Of a DNA stretch of 64,000 nt, positions 52,754-60,275 are shown piece after piece. The stretch covers positions 124,001 to 188,000 of the forward strand of contig NZ_FTOA01000004.1 in the NCBI RefSeq assembly GCF_900156605.1. Reading direction: 5' to 3'. The notes under the pieces were generated by a model that saw nothing but the letters and a program-made list of their open reading frames with translations, made no database searches and was not told the DNA's origin. Position 1 is the first letter of the stretch; the number at the start of each line of letters is the position of its first letter. This DNA is from Insolitispirillum peregrinum. Its GTDB lineage: Bacteria > Pseudomonadota > Alphaproteobacteria > Rhodospirillales > Rhodospirillaceae. The position numbers and the translations under genes were made by a program.

Positions 52754-54262
52754 CTACCCCAGAACCTTTTCCATCACCACATACAGCAACGCAGCCAGCC
52801 CCGCCGACAGCGGCACGGTGATCACCCACGCTGCGGCGATGGTGGTCATGTACTGACGGCGCACCAGACGGCGCTTGCGGCTCTTTTCCGCCTTTTTCTG
52901 CAGCTTCAGCGGATCGGGGGTCTTGACCACCGGCTGCCCGTCCTCGCCCAGCACCACCGGCTTGACCTTTGGCTCACGACCACGCGAATTGACAAACCAT
53001 TCACGCAGGAAGCCGACACCGAATACCCCGCCGACAGCGATATGGGTCGAGCTGACCGGCAACCCCATCGCCGAGGCAACGATCACCGTCACCGCCGCCG
53101 ACAGGGCGACGCAGTAAGCGCGCACCGGGTCCAGCTTGGTGATCTTTTCGCCAACGGCATGGATCAGCTTGGGGCCAAACAGCACCAGCCCGATCGAAAT
53201 GCCCAGCGCCCCGACCACCAGCACCCAGCCCGGCACATGGACCGCCATGTCGCTGGCCACCTCGGCCATCGAGGCGGCATTGACGATCGCCGCCAGCGGG
53301 CCAACGGCATTGGCAACGTCATTGGCCCCGTGGGCGAACGACAGCAGGGCTGCCGAAACGATCAGCGGAATGGTGAACAGGCTGGCCACCGCCTTGCGGG
53401 TATTTTCCAGGCGCAGGGCGGCACGGTTGACTGACCGGCGGGTAATTTCCCACACCAGCGCCCCCATGCCCAACGCCGCCACCGTCCAGGTCACACTCCC
53501 GGTTTTCCAGACGTTTTTCAGTCCCTTGGCCAGCAGATAGGCGGTAAAGGCCGCCGCCATGATCGCCACCAGCACCGGCACCCAGCGCCTGGCGGCAGTA
53601 ATCTTGTCATCCTTGTGCAGAATGGTGATCTTGATGAACGCCAGCACGCCCGCCGCAATACCGCCCCCCAGCAACGGCGAAATCACCCAGCTGGCCGCAA
53701 TACCGCCCATCACATCCCAGTTGACCGCCTGCACGCCAGCAGCGGCAACCCCGACGCCAACCACGCCACCGACCACCGCGTGGGTGGTCGATACCGGCGC
53801 GCCCATCCAGGTGGCCAGATTGGTCCACAGGGCCGCCGCCAGCAGCGCCGCCATCATCGCCCGGATGAAGCTGGCACTGTCGGCCATCGCCGACGGATCA
53901 ACGATCCCCTTGGAAATGGTGCTGACCACATCGGCCCCGGCCAGCAGCGCCCCGGCAGCCTCACAGACCGCCGCGATGATCAGCGCCCCGACCAGCGTCA
54001 GCGCGCGGGCCCCGACCGCCGGACCCATGTTGTTGGCGACGTCATTGGCACCGATGTTCAGCGCCATGTAGCCACCGATCACCCCGGCCACCATCACCGA
54101 GAACAGACCCGGGCTGTCGCCCACCACCAGCCAGATGAACGGGAGGATCAGAAGCAGGAACAGAAAGCCCAGCCCCAGGGTACGGACGCGGTGCGGATCA
54201 TGAGCCGCGGCGTCAAGCGACGCGATCTTTTGCAGATCTTTGTCGAGCGTGGTTTTGCCCAC
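52754..54262 (-). CDS. pit: PiT-family inorganic phosphate transporter
   Basis: A 502-residue carrier with about ten membrane helices in two halves, each with the family signature: GANDVANNMGPAVGARA in the first and GANDVANAVGPLAAIV in the second; both are followed by PVSTTHAVVGG or PVSSTHIAVGG repeats. The first 35 residues are cytoplasmic and the C-terminal part has a charged insertion (KLQKKAEKSRKRRLVRR) before the last helix. It imports phosphate with a cation. No PhoU-like partner gene is next to it. The 249-base gap beyond its start carries only AT-rich leader and short hairpins. Confidence 0.92.
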   Translation of the reverse strand: MGKTTLDKDLQKIASLDAAAHDPHRVRTLGLGFLFLLLILPFIWLVVGDSPGLFSVMVAGVIGGYMALNIGANDVANNMGPAVGARALTLVGALIIAAVCEAAGALLAGADVVSTISKGIVDPSAMADSASFIRAMMAALLAAALWTNLATWMGAPVSTTHAVVGGVVGVGVAAAGVQAVNWDVMGGIAASWVISPLLGGGIAAGVLAFIKITILHKDDKITAARRWVPVLVAIMAAAFTAYLLAKGLKNVWKTGSVTWTVAALGMGALVWEITRRSVNRAALRLENTRKAVASLFTIPLIVSAALLSFAHGANDVANAVGPLAAIVNAASMAEVASDMAVHVPGWVLVVGALGISIGLVLFGPKLIHAVGEKITKLDPVRAYCVALSAAVTVIVASAMGLPVSSTHIAVGGVFGVGFLREWFVNSRGREPKVKPVVLGEDGQPVVKTPDPLKLQKKAEKSRKRRLVRRQYMTTIAAAWVITVPLSAGLAALLYVVMEKVLG

Positions 54263-54511
54263 GAATCACCTGTATGGATATTTCACGTTGGGCAATGGGC
54301 TACCCAATGCGTCATCACATTGCAATGAATTATCCTCATTTTTGTAACATTATCTTGCAGAGGACGGCATTTTCTGCTGCGAATGAGCAAGGGGTGCGCT
54401 TTCTGAAAAACCGAGGCGCACCACATGCTCATCGGCCTTTCAGGCCGTTCCGCACGCTGTGCGCCCTGCTGATGAACACCCCGACTCGGGGATGCTCGTT
54501 CCCGTCCCGGA

Positions 54512-55174
54512 TCAGAATCCGGCGGGCCACGGTGCCACACCGATCAAACGTTCGTGTAATTCCAGAAACACCCCATAGGCTGCCAATCCGGCCAGCAGGG
54601 CCACCGCCTGCGACCAGTGCGCCGCACGCCACGAGCGCCGTTCCCAACACCGGCTCCACTGCTCATCCCCCCACAGACGACGGCGTTTGCGATCCAGCCC
54701 GCGCATCCCCATCAGCGCCAGCAGGGCAAACAAGCCAAACATCAGCAACGATGCGGCATCCTCGTTCACCACCATATGCGCGACGGCCCACAGCAGGAAT
54801 CCCCACAGCACCGGATGGCGGACCACCGCGGGCAACCCGGTCGTAGGTTCGGCGGCGCGGTCGCGCCACAGCGAGATCGAGAACGGGTTCGGGATGACCA
54901 GCCCGGCCACCACCAGCATCCATGCCCACGGCATCACCAGCACCGGCAGCCAGAACAGGCGGGGGTCGCGCTCCCACAGAGGCAGATAGGGGGCCTGACG
55001 ATAGCCCCAGCCCACCAGCACCAGTGAAGCGATACTCAGCAGCGAATACAGCAGCACATAGCCTTTCCATCCCAGCACGGCAATCGCCCGCTGACGCACC
55101 GCAGGGATGGCAGGCACACTGTGCGTCGCCAGAAACAGCACAACCGCCAGCATCAGGATCAGCATCGGGTCCAT
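54512..55174 (-). CDS. nnrU: NnrU-family membrane protein
   Basis: A 220-residue protein starting MDPMLILMLAVVLFLATHSV. Six hydrophobic segments are visible; the opening HSVPAIPAVR, the middle YSLLSIASLVLVGWGYRQAP, and RHPVLWGFLLWAVAHMVVNED are typical of NnrU. NnrU proteins are linked to nitric-oxide reduction and to carotenoid isomerase-like activity; no such genes are adjacent here. I picked the ATG at 55174; one 27 bases upstream is possible. Confidence 0.85.
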   Translation of the reverse strand: MDPMLILMLAVVLFLATHSVPAIPAVRQRAIAVLGWKGYVLLYSLLSIASLVLVGWGYRQAPYLPLWERDPRLFWLPVLVMPWAWMLVVAGLVIPNPFSISLWRDRAAEPTTGLPAVVRHPVLWGFLLWAVAHMVVNEDAASLLMFGLFALLALMGMRGLDRKRRRLWGDEQWSRCWERRSWRAAHWSQAVALLAGLAAYGVFLELHERLIGVAPWPAGF

Positions 55175-55202
55175 TCCCCACAAGGCCGGTGTCAACAACA
55201 CA

Positions 55203-55233
55203 AAGCCCCGTCCCTGAGACAGGAGCGGGGCTT
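55203..55233 (-). terminator. Hairpin downstream of the HPt/receiver genes
   Basis: AAGCCCCG (55203-55210) and CGGGGCTT (55226-55233) pair around 15 bases that can extend the stem. In the minus direction TTTGTGTT follows, a modest T-rich tail. It would end transcripts coming from the HPt gene. Confidence 0.4.
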
Positions 55234-55238
55234 GAGAC

Positions 55239-55343
55239 TAGAGCAGCGTGCGTTAAACCGGACGCAGGCACGCTGCTCTAACCTTTTATTCTGTCGCATT
55301 GTTTTTTGCGAAAACCGGTACCCACTTTTCGCACAATGCTCTA
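55239..55343 (-). repeat. Interspersed repeat element, copy B
   Basis: This is the reverse complement of 33583-33682 apart from a few substitutions (such as GGTACC for GGAACC). It has the same 13-bp-stem hairpin (55239-55251 with 55268-55280) and one copy of the 46-bp unit, without the duplication seen at 33525-33570. It lies between the nnrU start and the HPt stop. Confidence 0.85.
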
Positions 55344-55369
55344 AAAACGTTCAGGTCGCCTCAGGCGGA

Positions 55370-55888
55370 TCAGCTCTTGGCCGGGTCCTTTGGCGGCTGG
55401 ATCTTGGACAGCGCGGCGTTCAGGCCCCGAACCAGATTGTCACCGGCCCGGCCACCTTCGCCTTCCATCCGCTGGGAAATCACCAGACGCATGGCATCGA
55501 TGTGTACCTTGACCACCGCCATGTGGCTGTCTTTCGGCTCGGTATCTTCGGCCTCCAGACGTTCGAGGAAACGGCACAGCAGGTTGCCGATAATGGTCAT
55601 CAGCGGATAGTTGAAGCTGCCGCCCTGCCCCTTGACGTCATGGGCAACCGAGAAAATGTCCTTGAACACGGGCTTGCGGGAACCGGTTTCCTGCTGCGCC
55701 TGGGCATACAGGGCGTAGATCTTCTTCAGATCCTCTTCCACCCACTCCAGATAGGAGCCTTGCATCCCGGCGATCAGCAATTCAGCCTGCTCCAACGCGT
55801 CGAGATCAACGCCATCGTTGGTGATCGCCACCTTGTCTTTCAAGGTGGACGGCGGCTGAATGAATTCCGGCTTACTGGTGCCGCTCAT
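55370..55888 (-). CDS. HPt (histidine phosphotransfer) domain protein
   Basis: A 172-residue cytoplasmic helical protein starting MSGTSKPEFIQPPSTLKDK. The phosphoacceptor motif is SVAHDVKGQGGSFNYPLM (about residues 86-103), with histidine, lysine and glycines placed as in HPt domains. Helices before and after it complete a four-helix bundle. The start has AGGAGTTAGG upstream. It precedes no kinase here, but two receiver proteins follow in the same direction upstream, so the three may form a phosphorelay. Confidence 0.82.
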   Translation of the reverse strand: MSGTSKPEFIQPPSTLKDKVAITNDGVDLDALEQAELLIAGMQGSYLEWVEEDLKKIYALYAQAQQETGSRKPVFKDIFSVAHDVKGQGGSFNYPLMTIIGNLLCRFLERLEAEDTEPKDSHMAVVKVHIDAMRLVISQRMEGEGGRAGDNLVRGLNAALSKIQPPKDPAKS

Positions 55889-56081
55889 GAACCCTAACTC
55901 CTTTTTACACCTGTGCCACTGGTCTTCCCAAAGACCCGTCTGTCGAGGCACAGGCCCCCCCATATGATACCCGACTGCCGGACGCCTGCGAACCGTGATG
56001 CCATCAAGGCTGTGGTTCGCGGCTGCCGCCAGTATCGCCGGACCTGACACGTTCCGGCGTCTGCACCGCCCCCGGCACACC

Positions 56082-56663
56082 TTATCCGTTCAGCAGAGCC
56101 TCGACTTCCGCCTGGCTCAGTCCCCCTTCATCGGCCGGCGCAGCCGAAGCTGCCGACTTGCTGGGGATCATCTCCATGCTGTTCTTGCGTCGTTCCGAAC
56201 CCTTCCAGTCGATCTGGCGGCGGCGACGGTCCGGCCCGAAATACAGGCCTGCCCGGATGAACGGGCGCGGACGCTCGATAATCGACTTGACGCGGGAATA
56301 CAACCCCTTGGCCGAAATCGGCTTGGCCAGGAATTCATGCACACCGGCATCACGGGCTTCGATCACGCGATGCATCTCGGTATGGCCGGTCAGCATGATG
56401 ATCGGAACAAACGGATTCGGACTGTCCTTGCCGGTCCGCACCAACCGCACAAAGTCCAGACCATCCAGGGGAGACATGTTCCAGTCGCAAATGATGATAT
56501 CAGCCGGAAAGTGACGCAGTTCCTTAAAGGCATCTGCACCGTCGGCTGCTTCATGCACGTTTTTCGACCCCAAGGCGTGCAGGATGGTTTTCACCAGCGC
56601 CCGCATGTGCTTGTTGTCGTCCACGACCAGGAAGTTAAGACGTTCCAAGTTATAGCCGCTCAT
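56082..56663 (-). CDS. Receiver-domain protein with GPDRRRR tail and FliM-like C-terminal peptide
   Basis: A 193-residue CheY-like protein. The receiver (residues 8-130) has LVVDDNKHMR, phosphoacceptor Asp in IIICDWNMSPLDG, Thr in IIMLTGHTE and Lys in FLAKPIS. After the receiver comes LYFGPDRRRRQIDW with a cluster of arginines, a short basic linker, and at the very end LSQAEVEALLNG. That last peptide is almost identical to the N-terminal CheY-binding peptide of FliM (LSQAEIDALLNG in E. coli). The protein thus carries both a CheY-like domain and a possible CheY-binding peptide. Function inferred: motility or chemotaxis regulation. Confidence 0.88.
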   Translation of the reverse strand: MSGYNLERLNFLVVDDNKHMRALVKTILHALGSKNVHEAADGADAFKELRHFPADIIICDWNMSPLDGLDFVRLVRTGKDSPNPFVPIIMLTGHTEMHRVIEARDAGVHEFLAKPISAKGLYSRVKSIIERPRPFIRAGLYFGPDRRRRQIDWKGSERRKNSMEMIPSKSAASAAPADEGGLSQAEVEALLNG

Positions 56664-56766
56664 CCAGGTCCCTCATGCCTCTGACCAGGCGCCACATACG
56701 GCAGCTGATGAGAATACAGGTAAGACTTCTATACTCGCATAAAAAGGCGTTCACAAAGAACCAAAA

Positions 56767-57276
56767 TTACCCATCGACTTTTGCGCTAAGACCATCGGGC
56801 CTCCGCCGGTCATCCGGCAGATTTTCCTGTGTCCGGCGCCGACGGTCCGGCCCCATGTAATCCCCTGACCGTACATACAATCGGGGGGCCTGTAAAACGC
56901 GGAGTATACGCCCCAGCACCGTGCGGGGCGATACAGGTTTAACCACAAAATCGTCGGCACCAACATCCCTGATCTGGGTGGCAAGGCCGCTTTCTGCATG
57001 ACCTGTCACCACCACAATCGGTACCAACGGGTTTGGACTGTCGGTGTGCGTCCGAATATGGCTGATGAACTCCGCCCCACCCATGGGTTGCATGTGCCAG
57101 TCGACCAAAATCAGGGTGGGGGAAAAGTCGCGCATCACCTGCAACGCCTGATGACCATCACCGGCTTCGGCGATTTCGGCAGTGCTGATGGCAGACAGGA
57201 TGGCCCGCATCAGTCGGCGAAAATTCGGATCATCATCGACGACAAGGATTCTGACTTCCCCCTTGCCCGTCATCAT
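56767..57276 (-). CDS. Receiver-domain protein with GPDRRRR tail
   Basis: A 169-residue single-domain response regulator starting MMTGKGEVRILVVDDDP. Acidic pocket in LVVDDDPNFRR, phosphoacceptor Asp in LILVDWHMQPMGG, Thr in VVVTGHAES, Lys in FVVKPVS. After the receiver it carries YMGPDRRRRTQENLPDDRR, the same arginine-rich tail as the neighbouring receiver, but ends without a FliM-like peptide. The two are related and may be duplicates that diverged. The start at 57276 or 57273 cannot be separated. Confidence 0.88.
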   Translation of the reverse strand: MMTGKGEVRILVVDDDPNFRRLMRAILSAISTAEIAEAGDGHQALQVMRDFSPTLILVDWHMQPMGGAEFISHIRTHTDSPNPLVPIVVVTGHAESGLATQIRDVGADDFVVKPVSPRTVLGRILRVLQAPRLYVRSGDYMGPDRRRRTQENLPDDRRRPDGLSAKVDG

Positions 57277-57404
57277 GCGCCTGATCCCATCCTTGCCGAC
57301 ATCCCTCCTGATTGAGGGGATATGCACTCTACGCCATTTATTCCTGTACCTTCAACCCCGCAGGAAGAAAAGCACCTCGCCTTCTTCGTTCTGACAGGCA
57401 CCCC

Positions 57405-58793
57405 TTACAGGACACCGATCAGGCACCACCACAGGAAGGTCAGCGGCCAGCACAGCAGAACCGCCAGGACACAAACCCCCAGCGTCAAACGGGCGGCCGG
57501 ACGGGCCGGGGCACCGCCCATCTGCATGGCAACGATCAGTGGCGGCACCTGAAAGGGCAGGATCACCGTTGAATAGCCAATCGACTGGATCATCAGCACC
57601 TGCTGTACGGTCAGGCCGCTGGCCTCGGCCAGCATTGATGCCAGCGGCGTCATCACCGCCGGGACACCGGGCAAGGTGGTCAGCAGACCGACGGCGGCGG
57701 AAACCCCGGTCAGGGTGGCGAAGTTCTGCGCCGTTGCCCCCGGCTCCAGTGGCAGGACCGCCAGCAGCCAGCCCCCGATGGCGGCCCCCAGCCCCGATTC
57801 GGCCACCACCGCCCCCAGCGACAGCAGCCCGGCGATGTGCAGCAGCATGGGAAAGCTGACTCCCTGCGCCAATCCCTCCAGCGGGATCAAGGGCTTGTCG
57901 GCCCCGATCCCCGGCAGCAGGCAGACCACCCCCGCCGCCAGCGCCACCCAGGCCGGAGAAATCCCGTGCCAGCCATCGCTGGCCCACACCAGCAAGGTCA
58001 GCGTCAAAATGACCAGCAGGCGTTTTTCATCGCCCGACCACGGGCGGACAGGGGGAACCTCGTCATCGTCCCGCTGCGGCGGCTGATGGAACAATGCCCA
58101 GCACACCGCCACGATCAGCGCCGCCTTCAGCAGCCCGGTGATCGGCAAATGGGCCAACAGCCACGGCAGATACTGGAAGTGCAGGCCGTACAGGCTTTCT
58201 GCCGCCCCCATCATCACCATGTTCGGAACCACCGCTGGCAGAACTGCCGTCGGCGGGTTGAAGCACATCATCCCCACCAGCAGAACCAGCCCGATCCGCC
58301 CCCGGCTGCCCGCCTGATAGCCCAGATGATCGGCCAGCGACAGCACCACCGGGATCAACAGCACCACCCGTCCGGTGCTCGACGGCATCAAAAAGGCCAG
58401 CACCATCGCCACAGCCGCGATACCCAGCGACAGGGCAAGGTAGGAATGGCCGATCCGCCCGACCAGCGCACGCGCCAGTCGTTCTCCCAACCCGGTGCGT
58501 CGCACCGCCAGCCCCAGAATGGTTCCCCCCACCACCAGCCAGAAGGCGGTGGCATGAAAGCCGGAAAAGGCCACCGCAGGCTGGGCGATTCCCAGCATCA
58601 CCACCGCCAGAAAAAAGGCCAGCGCCGTCACCGCTTCGGGCAAAACCCCGGTGCTCCACAAGGCGAGAGCGGCGATGATCACCACCGCCGCCCGTCCCAT
58701 CACCGCCTGCGCCGGATCGGCCCCGGTCCCCAGCAATACCAGCGCCAGACCGATCACACAGCCGACACCGGCCACCGCCACCCTACTGTTCAT
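57405..58793 (-). CDS. SLC13/DASS-family anion transporter
   Basis: A 462-residue carrier with about twelve membrane segments. Family traits include MPSSTGRVVLLIPVVLSLAD near the first SNT-like motif, VPNMVMMGAAESLYG and the late LTTLPGVPAVMTPLASMLAE. These carriers move dicarboxylates, sulfate or related anions with sodium. It begins one base after the HMG-CoA lyase gene ends, so it is probably in the same operon; uptake of an organic acid used with leucine breakdown is plausible but unproved. Confidence 0.85.
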   Translation of the reverse strand: MNSRVAVAGVGCVIGLALVLLGTGADPAQAVMGRAAVVIIAALALWSTGVLPEAVTALAFFLAVVMLGIAQPAVAFSGFHATAFWLVVGGTILGLAVRRTGLGERLARALVGRIGHSYLALSLGIAAVAMVLAFLMPSSTGRVVLLIPVVLSLADHLGYQAGSRGRIGLVLLVGMMCFNPPTAVLPAVVPNMVMMGAAESLYGLHFQYLPWLLAHLPITGLLKAALIVAVCWALFHQPPQRDDDEVPPVRPWSGDEKRLLVILTLTLLVWASDGWHGISPAWVALAAGVVCLLPGIGADKPLIPLEGLAQGVSFPMLLHIAGLLSLGAVVAESGLGAAIGGWLLAVLPLEPGATAQNFATLTGVSAAVGLLTTLPGVPAVMTPLASMLAEASGLTVQQVLMIQSIGYSTVILPFQVPPLIVAMQMGGAPARPAARLTLGVCVLAVLLCWPLTFLWWCLIGVL

Positions 58794-59723
58794 CTATGCT
58801 CCCCGCGCCAGCACCGCCCGCGCCACTTTTGATCCCGTTGACCGCCCCACCACGCTGCTGATGCGCTGACCGACCACCGCCAGCGCCATCAGGTCAAGGC
58901 CGGTCTCGATCCCCATGCCGTGCAGCATGTATACCACATCCTCGGTGGCAACATTCCCCGCCGCCCCGGCGGCATAGGGGCACCCGCCCAGCCCCGCCAC
59001 CGAGCTGTCAATCACCGCTACCCCCAGTTCCAGCACCGCCAGCAGGTTGGCCAGCGCCTGCCCATAGGTATCGTGAAAATGGGCCGCCAGCGCGGTGACC
59101 GGCACCTCGGCCGCCACCGCCTCGATCATGCTCTTGGCCAGACGGGGCGTACCCACCCCAACGGTATCGCCAAGGGAAATCTCGTAACAGCCCATGCGGT
59201 ACAGTGCCGCCGCCACCTCGGCCACCCGTTGCACGGGCACATCACCCTCATAAGGGCATCCCATCACGCAGGAGACATAGCCGCGCACCGCCCAGCCATT
59301 GGCCTGCGCCCGCGCCACCACCGGCGCGAACCGCTCCAGGCTTTCGGCAATCGAGCAGTTGATGTTCTTGTGGGAAAAGCTTTCCGAGGCGGCGGCGAAA
59401 ATGGCGATCTCCCCGATGTTGGGGCACGCTTCGGCGGCGTCCATGCCGCGTTCATTGGGCACCAGCACCGCATAGCGGCCATCGGCCATCGGCGGCAGTG
59501 CCGCCAGCACCTGCGGCGTGTCGGCCATTTGCGGCACCCATTTCGGTGACACAAAGCTGCCAACCTCGATATGGCGCAGCCCGGCCTGCCGCAGCCCGTT
59601 GATCAGGGCGATACGCTCGGCAGTGGGCACGACGTTTTTTTCATTCTGGAGGCCATCGCGCGGCCCGACTTCAACAATGCGGACCGACGACGGAAAAGAC
59701 GGCAAAGAAGGCATAGACGTCAT
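58794..59723 (-). CDS. mvaB: Hydroxymethylglutaryl-CoA lyase
   Basis: A 309-residue lyase that cuts HMG-CoA into acetoacetate and acetyl-CoA, the last step of leucine degradation. Conserved elements: VEVGPRDGLQNEKN near the N-terminus, SCVMGCPYEGDV, HFHDTYGQALAN with metal-binding histidines, and the signature VAGLGGCPYAAGAAGNVATE with its catalytic cysteine. Length as expected. It is the last catabolic enzyme of the operon. Confidence 0.93.
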   Translation of the reverse strand: MTSMPSLPSFPSSVRIVEVGPRDGLQNEKNVVPTAERIALINGLRQAGLRHIEVGSFVSPKWVPQMADTPQVLAALPPMADGRYAVLVPNERGMDAAEACPNIGEIAIFAAASESFSHKNINCSIAESLERFAPVVARAQANGWAVRGYVSCVMGCPYEGDVPVQRVAEVAAALYRMGCYEISLGDTVGVGTPRLAKSMIEAVAAEVPVTALAAHFHDTYGQALANLLAVLELGVAVIDSSVAGLGGCPYAAGAAGNVATEDVVYMLHGMGIETGLDLMALAVVGQRISSVVGRSTGSKVARAVLARGA

Positions 59724-59783
59724 ACTCCGGGCTCCTGCAGGAGAAAGAACAGGCCCGGTTCCGCCTTGAACATCCTCGGCATT

Positions 59784-59815
59784 GGCAGCCCCCCGCTGTC
59801 ACCGGGGAGGCTGCC
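59784..59815 (-). terminator. Strong GC hairpin between the small unknown gene and mvaB
   Basis: GGCAGCC (59784-59790) pairs with GGCTGCC (59809-59815), extended inside by CCCCG and CGGGG. No T run follows in the minus direction, so it may reduce rather than stop transcription into mvaB. Confidence 0.5.
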
Positions 59816-59827
59816 GGAACACCGGTC

Positions 59828-60247
59828 TCAGACCTGCGCTGCCAACGCCTGATACAGACGGTTCAGCACCGCGTTGCCGGCATCGATTTCCCGCTGGGCG
59901 GTACCGAGCTTTTCCAGCACCGCCGAGGGAACCGCCGATGCATCGGCGTTGATCTTGTTGTCCAGAAAGAACCGGTACATCAGATCATCACGGGTCTTTT
60001 TCAGCTTGCGCAACGTCAGCCGGTCTTCATCGCTCATTTCATCGAGCAGCCTGCGGGCGGCCGGCGACGTCGGTCGCAGGTTCACCAGCGTGTCCACATC
60101 GGTGTAAAAGTTTGGTGCCACCAGGTCATCAAACGTTTCAAGCGATGCAACCAACAGCGACACGGAGTTTGCCAGCCGCTGGAAGTCATGCACGGCCCAG
60201 CCATAATTCCGCATCAGGCCATCCAGACTCGGGTTTCGATTGCTCAT
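59828..60247 (-). CDS. Small helical protein in the leucine operon, function unknown
   Basis: A 139-residue cytoplasmic protein starting MSNRNPSLDGLMRNYGWAVH, predicted mostly helical: FQRLANSVSLLVASLETFDD, RRLLDEMSDEDRLTLRKLKK and LEKLGTAQREIDAGNAVLNR. No signal, no membrane helix, no known motif. It lies 28 bases after mccA and 104 before mvaB on the same strand. No family recognised. Confidence 0.65.
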   Translation of the reverse strand: MSNRNPSLDGLMRNYGWAVHDFQRLANSVSLLVASLETFDDLVAPNFYTDVDTLVNLRPTSPAARRLLDEMSDEDRLTLRKLKKTRDDLMYRFFLDNKINADASAVPSAVLEKLGTAQREIDAGNAVLNRLYQALAAQV

Positions 60248-60275
60248 TAAAGACCCCTTACATCTTGCGCTGCCC

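Noticed and set aside
54263-54511. Pho box upstream of the phosphate carrier
   Set aside because: The region is AT-rich, but no pair of CTGTCAT-like half-sites at the right spacing could be found.
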